A stretch of 64,000 nucleotides of DNA from Gymnothorax reevesii. Its lineage: Eukaryota; Chordata; Actinopteri; Anguilliformes; Muraenidae. Below the pieces are notes generated by a model that saw only the letters and a list, made by a program, of their open reading frames with translations, searched no databases and had not been told where the DNA came from. This document shows, in pieces, positions 61,191 through 64,000 of this stretch; within the stretch, counting starts at the first letter, position 1, and each line of letters opens with the position of its first letter. Position numbers and translations under genes: made by a program. The stretch covers positions 70,736,120-70,800,119 of the forward strand of contig CM056583.1 in the NCBI GenBank assembly GCA_029721435.1, read 5' to 3'.

Positions 61191-61650
61191 TGCCGGCAGT
61201 CAGCGGCTGGCGGGAGAAAGCAGAGGAAAGACCACCTGCACGATAACGTAGGGATTTTGAGTAGCCGCCCACTTCCTTGAGCAACGAGCCGCGACGGACC
61301 ACCCCTTTTTTAAACCAATGAAACTCGAGTGTAATTTGAGAGCACAAGTGATGCGTGGAGATCAAATCATCTAGTAAATGATTGATCGCCTGCAGTTGTT
61401 CGTTCTTTAGAGTAATCTTTCAATCATGAATTTCAAGATATTCAAGCAATTACTTTTATAAAGCGTCATTCTCTACATTCGCCATCTTTGTTCTGGCAGT
61501 TTACGGCGTAACCATGCGTTGCGTTACATTCGATGACAGTTCAATTTTGATTGACACCTCTTAAGCCAATCAGTAATTCCCGTTCACTGGTGAACGGACA
61601 ACTAGGCGGTCTTTCCTCTCCTTTCTCCCGCCAGCCGCTGACCGCCGGCA
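61191..61650. mobile_element. 460-bp MITE with ~46-bp inverted repeats
   Basis: The left end TGCCGGCAGTCAGCGGCTGG and right end CCAGCCGCTGACCGCCGGCA are inverses; the pairing extends over about 46 bp with three or four mismatches (61191-61236, 61605-61650). The inside is non-coding. It sits within the Tc1 relic. No target duplication was clear, so the superfamily is open. Confidence 0.8.
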
Positions 61651-61760
61651 ACGCAGGCTACTCTGTAATGCGTCATTGATGTGGGCTTGGAGAATTTTGT
61701 ATTTATTTATTTGTTTTTGCATCTTGTATTATCTGTCCCAGTTATGTGACACTGTGAAGT
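61651..61760 (-). mobile_element. Tc1-like transposon relic, second segment
   Basis: GTAATGCGTCATTGATGTGG and the following GGAGAATTTTGTA resemble, in reverse complement, the stretch around 16480-16510 of the better preserved Tc1 element, so the relic interrupted at 61190 appears to resume here. Weakly supported beyond 61710. Confidence 0.45.
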
Positions 61761-62934
61761 GCCAATGCCCCCTTAAACGCAGAGCTGTATGTGGAATGCC
61801 CTTAGAACCAACAGAGCAAAAATTTGTATCAGAAATGTCTTGTTGCAGTGGCTCCACTCTCTGTCCCTTTGGCAGAACGCAGTGGGGGTGATACAGAGAC
61901 CTATAATGTGCATTAGGTTCACTGCTGGCCTGCAGTGTGAAGTAATTCACCTGTCTCACTTTGCCAAATGGGGGCAAAACCCCGCAAGAGAGGCTGCTGT
62001 TTTTGCTGGTGAATAAAATTGAATAGGCTGAGCTAGCTGGAGAGAGGCACACATTGCAGAATCATATCTTGTGAAAAATGCAGGAAAGCCGCACAATTTA
62101 TGTATGTATTTATTAACAAGGGTACGCCACGTTTGTACACTGGATATAAAGTGCGCTTTTAAATATGCAGGGCTGTCAGGCATTGCCTGTCAGTTTTTGT
62201 TGGGTTGTAGCTCACCTCTTACATTTTCTCTTGTAAACAGCCATTCGAATATATCTTCTCTAATCACTTATCCCTGTGAACTTCATTACTTCTTTCCTCG
62301 TGCTTATCAAAGACATATGCATTAAGGTACAATGGAAACGTTCAGTTGTCCATGGATATTAAATTGGTCCCAGTCTTTGCTTGCACATTCCTCAAGTTGC
62401 TTTCTTGTTTGCACACAAAACATATTGTCTTCTGACAATGGCTGTGGCACTCAGACTTGTTTGGCTTATGCTAGCATCTACCCTTTAACTCCCAGGATTT
62501 TACATGACCTTTCACTGCTCCGTTTTGTAACACTGCAGTTCGGATGGCTTTTTTTAAGCATTCCCAGGCCACATAAAAGAGGGAAGGAGGCATACAAAGT
62601 GATTTAGTTTTGTTGCTGCTGCCTGGAAACAAATAGGGATACCACATAAGGTAACAAGATGGTCCACCGTATTCTATACAGTACACTGTCTGAGGCTAAC
62701 AATTTGCCCTCAAGGATACATGCCTTTCATCACGAAGATGACAAACTATATTTTAATTATCTAAGCAAACAGTCTTAAGTACTCGGCAGGAGTGCATTTA
62801 GGGTATAACCTTATCCACTTTTGCCCGCTTAATGGCGGATAATCTTGACGTAAAGTAAGGTGTATGGTTCAAAGGAGTCGTACTTTGTCTCTTAATTAAT
62901 CATTAAGATTAAATCCCACTCAAATTAACCCCTT
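61761..62934. other. Intron stretch without recognised gene
   Basis: Unannotated DNA; short overlapping frames on both strands at 61676-62325 have no domain. Confidence 0.35.
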
Positions 62935-63000
62935 TGTGCAGATATAGATGCCGGCGTCCGTAAATTCTGAAATTTAATTCTGAAATAATTCTGAAATTCC
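62935..63000. mobile_element. Terminal fragment of a TTAA / CCCCTTTGTGCAGA element
   Basis: TTAA (62935-62938) followed by CCCCTTTGTGCAGATATAGA matches the reverse complement of the right end of copies A and B (TCTGCAGAAAGGGG with CTACA next to it). No opposite end lies before 64000 that I can recognise. Confidence 0.5.
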
Positions 63001-64000
63001 ATCCATTTTCTATGCCATAATTCTGAAATTGATTTTCCAAATGTCTTGCTTCACTGGAATAATTGTCCAGAGTCTCTGTGACACAGATTCTGAGTTATAA
63101 AACCTAAATAGGCTCATGCCTAACGGGAAAAAAATGGCATTATTTTATATTCTGTCCAAAGGGCGGAATCTGGCTGATTGCTATTATAATGGTGGATTTG
63201 CCAAGTGGAAGGAAAGAACACTTTTCTGCAGAGGGAATGGATCTGCATGAGCTCATAGAAACTAACATACCTTCCATCTAAAGTTTTGTTCCTCTTGTTT
63301 GATCACAGGATAAGCAAAAGTATGATACATTATTTTGTTTTCTTTTTCTCATTTTTCATGTCTTTAAAAAAAGAGTGAAATCCACAAGCTTTCCCTATTT
63401 TCTTTTCAAATTGGCTATTGGAATGCAAAGTCAACCAGAGCCAGAAAACAACTTGATTTTTTTTCCGATGAGAACCGGAAATCACTTGGATTTTTTATTT
63501 CACAAAAAAATAAAAATAAAATAAGGCATTGTTTGTTTCTTAATCCTGATACCAAACATGTTGAACTCAGCTTTGGAGGGAGGGTATACACTGACCCGAA
63601 GTGAAAGCTAAGGGAAAGTATTTGTTTATTTATTTTTTTGTAGTCACAACTTTGGTTCTCTTTAAATGTATTGCCTACAGAATAGCATTTTCCTTTAAAA
63701 CACTATGGACTCATGTGTTATGGCCCAAATTTGTTATTACATTTACGACAGCAAGGGATGACAGACACAATTTTAAAACTTGAACACATTTAATTAAACA
63801 AAGACTTTTAACTAATCTACTATCTACTCTACTGACTAAGATTGATATATACAAGGAAAAAAATATTTACAGTCCCTTTGGTTGGGTTGCATGGTGATGT
63901 TCCGGGTGAGGAAAATGCTCCAACACAGGCAAAAATCCACAAAAAGCTTCACAGGTCTTGAAAAGAGTGACAGGTTTGGTCAAATGTATCCTTCTCCTTG
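63001..64000. other. Intron stretch without recognised gene
   Basis: AT-rich unannotated DNA with several short repeats of AATTCTGAAAT (62960-63030) and A/T runs at 63365 and 63505. No gene or RNA recognised. Confidence 0.35.

Larger units (their letters stand above)
49322..64000 (+). other. Inferred 5' part of unc5d intron 2
   Basis: Downstream of the GTAAAA donor no further UNC5 exon is seen to the end of the window. The next expected exon would encode the remaining part of Ig domain 1, with the DYWCQCVAW-type motif; no such peptide was recognised. More than half of this span is occupied by L2, CR1, Tc1 and MITE sequence. Confidence 0.6.

Overview
This window looks like vertebrate genomic DNA, most likely from a ray-finned fish. 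It is AT-rich and gene-poor, and is dominated by introns and transposable elements typical of fish: Tc1-like elements with 200-bp-scale inverted repeats, L2/Maui and CR1 retrotransposons, a tRNA-derived SINE, and hAT, Harbinger and piggyBac-type non-autonomous elements. The species cannot be fixed from the sequence; the abundance of CR1 and L2 would suit a gar, bichir or sturgeon at least as well as a teleost. Nothing is bacterial: there are no operons, CRISPR arrays or ribosome binding sites.

Only one host coding exon is recognised, at 49109-49321 on the + strand. It is a 213-bp, phase 1-1 exon encoding the start of the first immunoglobulin domain of a netrin receptor of the UNC5 family, and it fits UNC5D best (exon 2). 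On this reading, 1-49108 is the 3' part of a very large intron 1 and 49322-64000 is the 5' part of intron 2. Non-repetitive stretches with conserved-looking composition (about 10100-10385, 28880-29120, 38930-39110, 44000-44570, 47000-47450) are candidates for intronic regulatory elements, but this cannot be shown from one genome.

The rest is a layered record of mobile elements. 1-9000: a dispersed repeat twin, two MITEs with subterminal hairpins (one carrying three exact palindromic nuclear-receptor sites) and a cluster of a recurring short motif. 10-19 kb: a Tc1-like relic, a long-TIR MITE, a LINE 3' end cut by a Tc1 end, a 1.5-kb Tc1 element sitting between two (TA)n tracts, and another transposon tail. 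19.7-28 kb: a tandem-array element, two piggyBac-type elements with TTAA at their ends, a SINE and a common fish repeat. 30-48 kb: an LTR-like repeat, degraded Tc1 pieces, a Harbinger MITE, a second LTR-like block and a TTAA-flanked MITE. 52.8-58.9 kb: an L2 retrotransposon on the + strand split by a 3.7-kb CR1 on the - strand, which is itself split by a small MITE. 60.2-61.8 kb: a Tc1 relic split by a MITE with 46-bp inverted repeats.

I found no new gene system. The most useful observations are the datable nested insertions, the TTAA families, and the hormone-receptor palindromes carried by a MITE inside a neuronal receptor gene.
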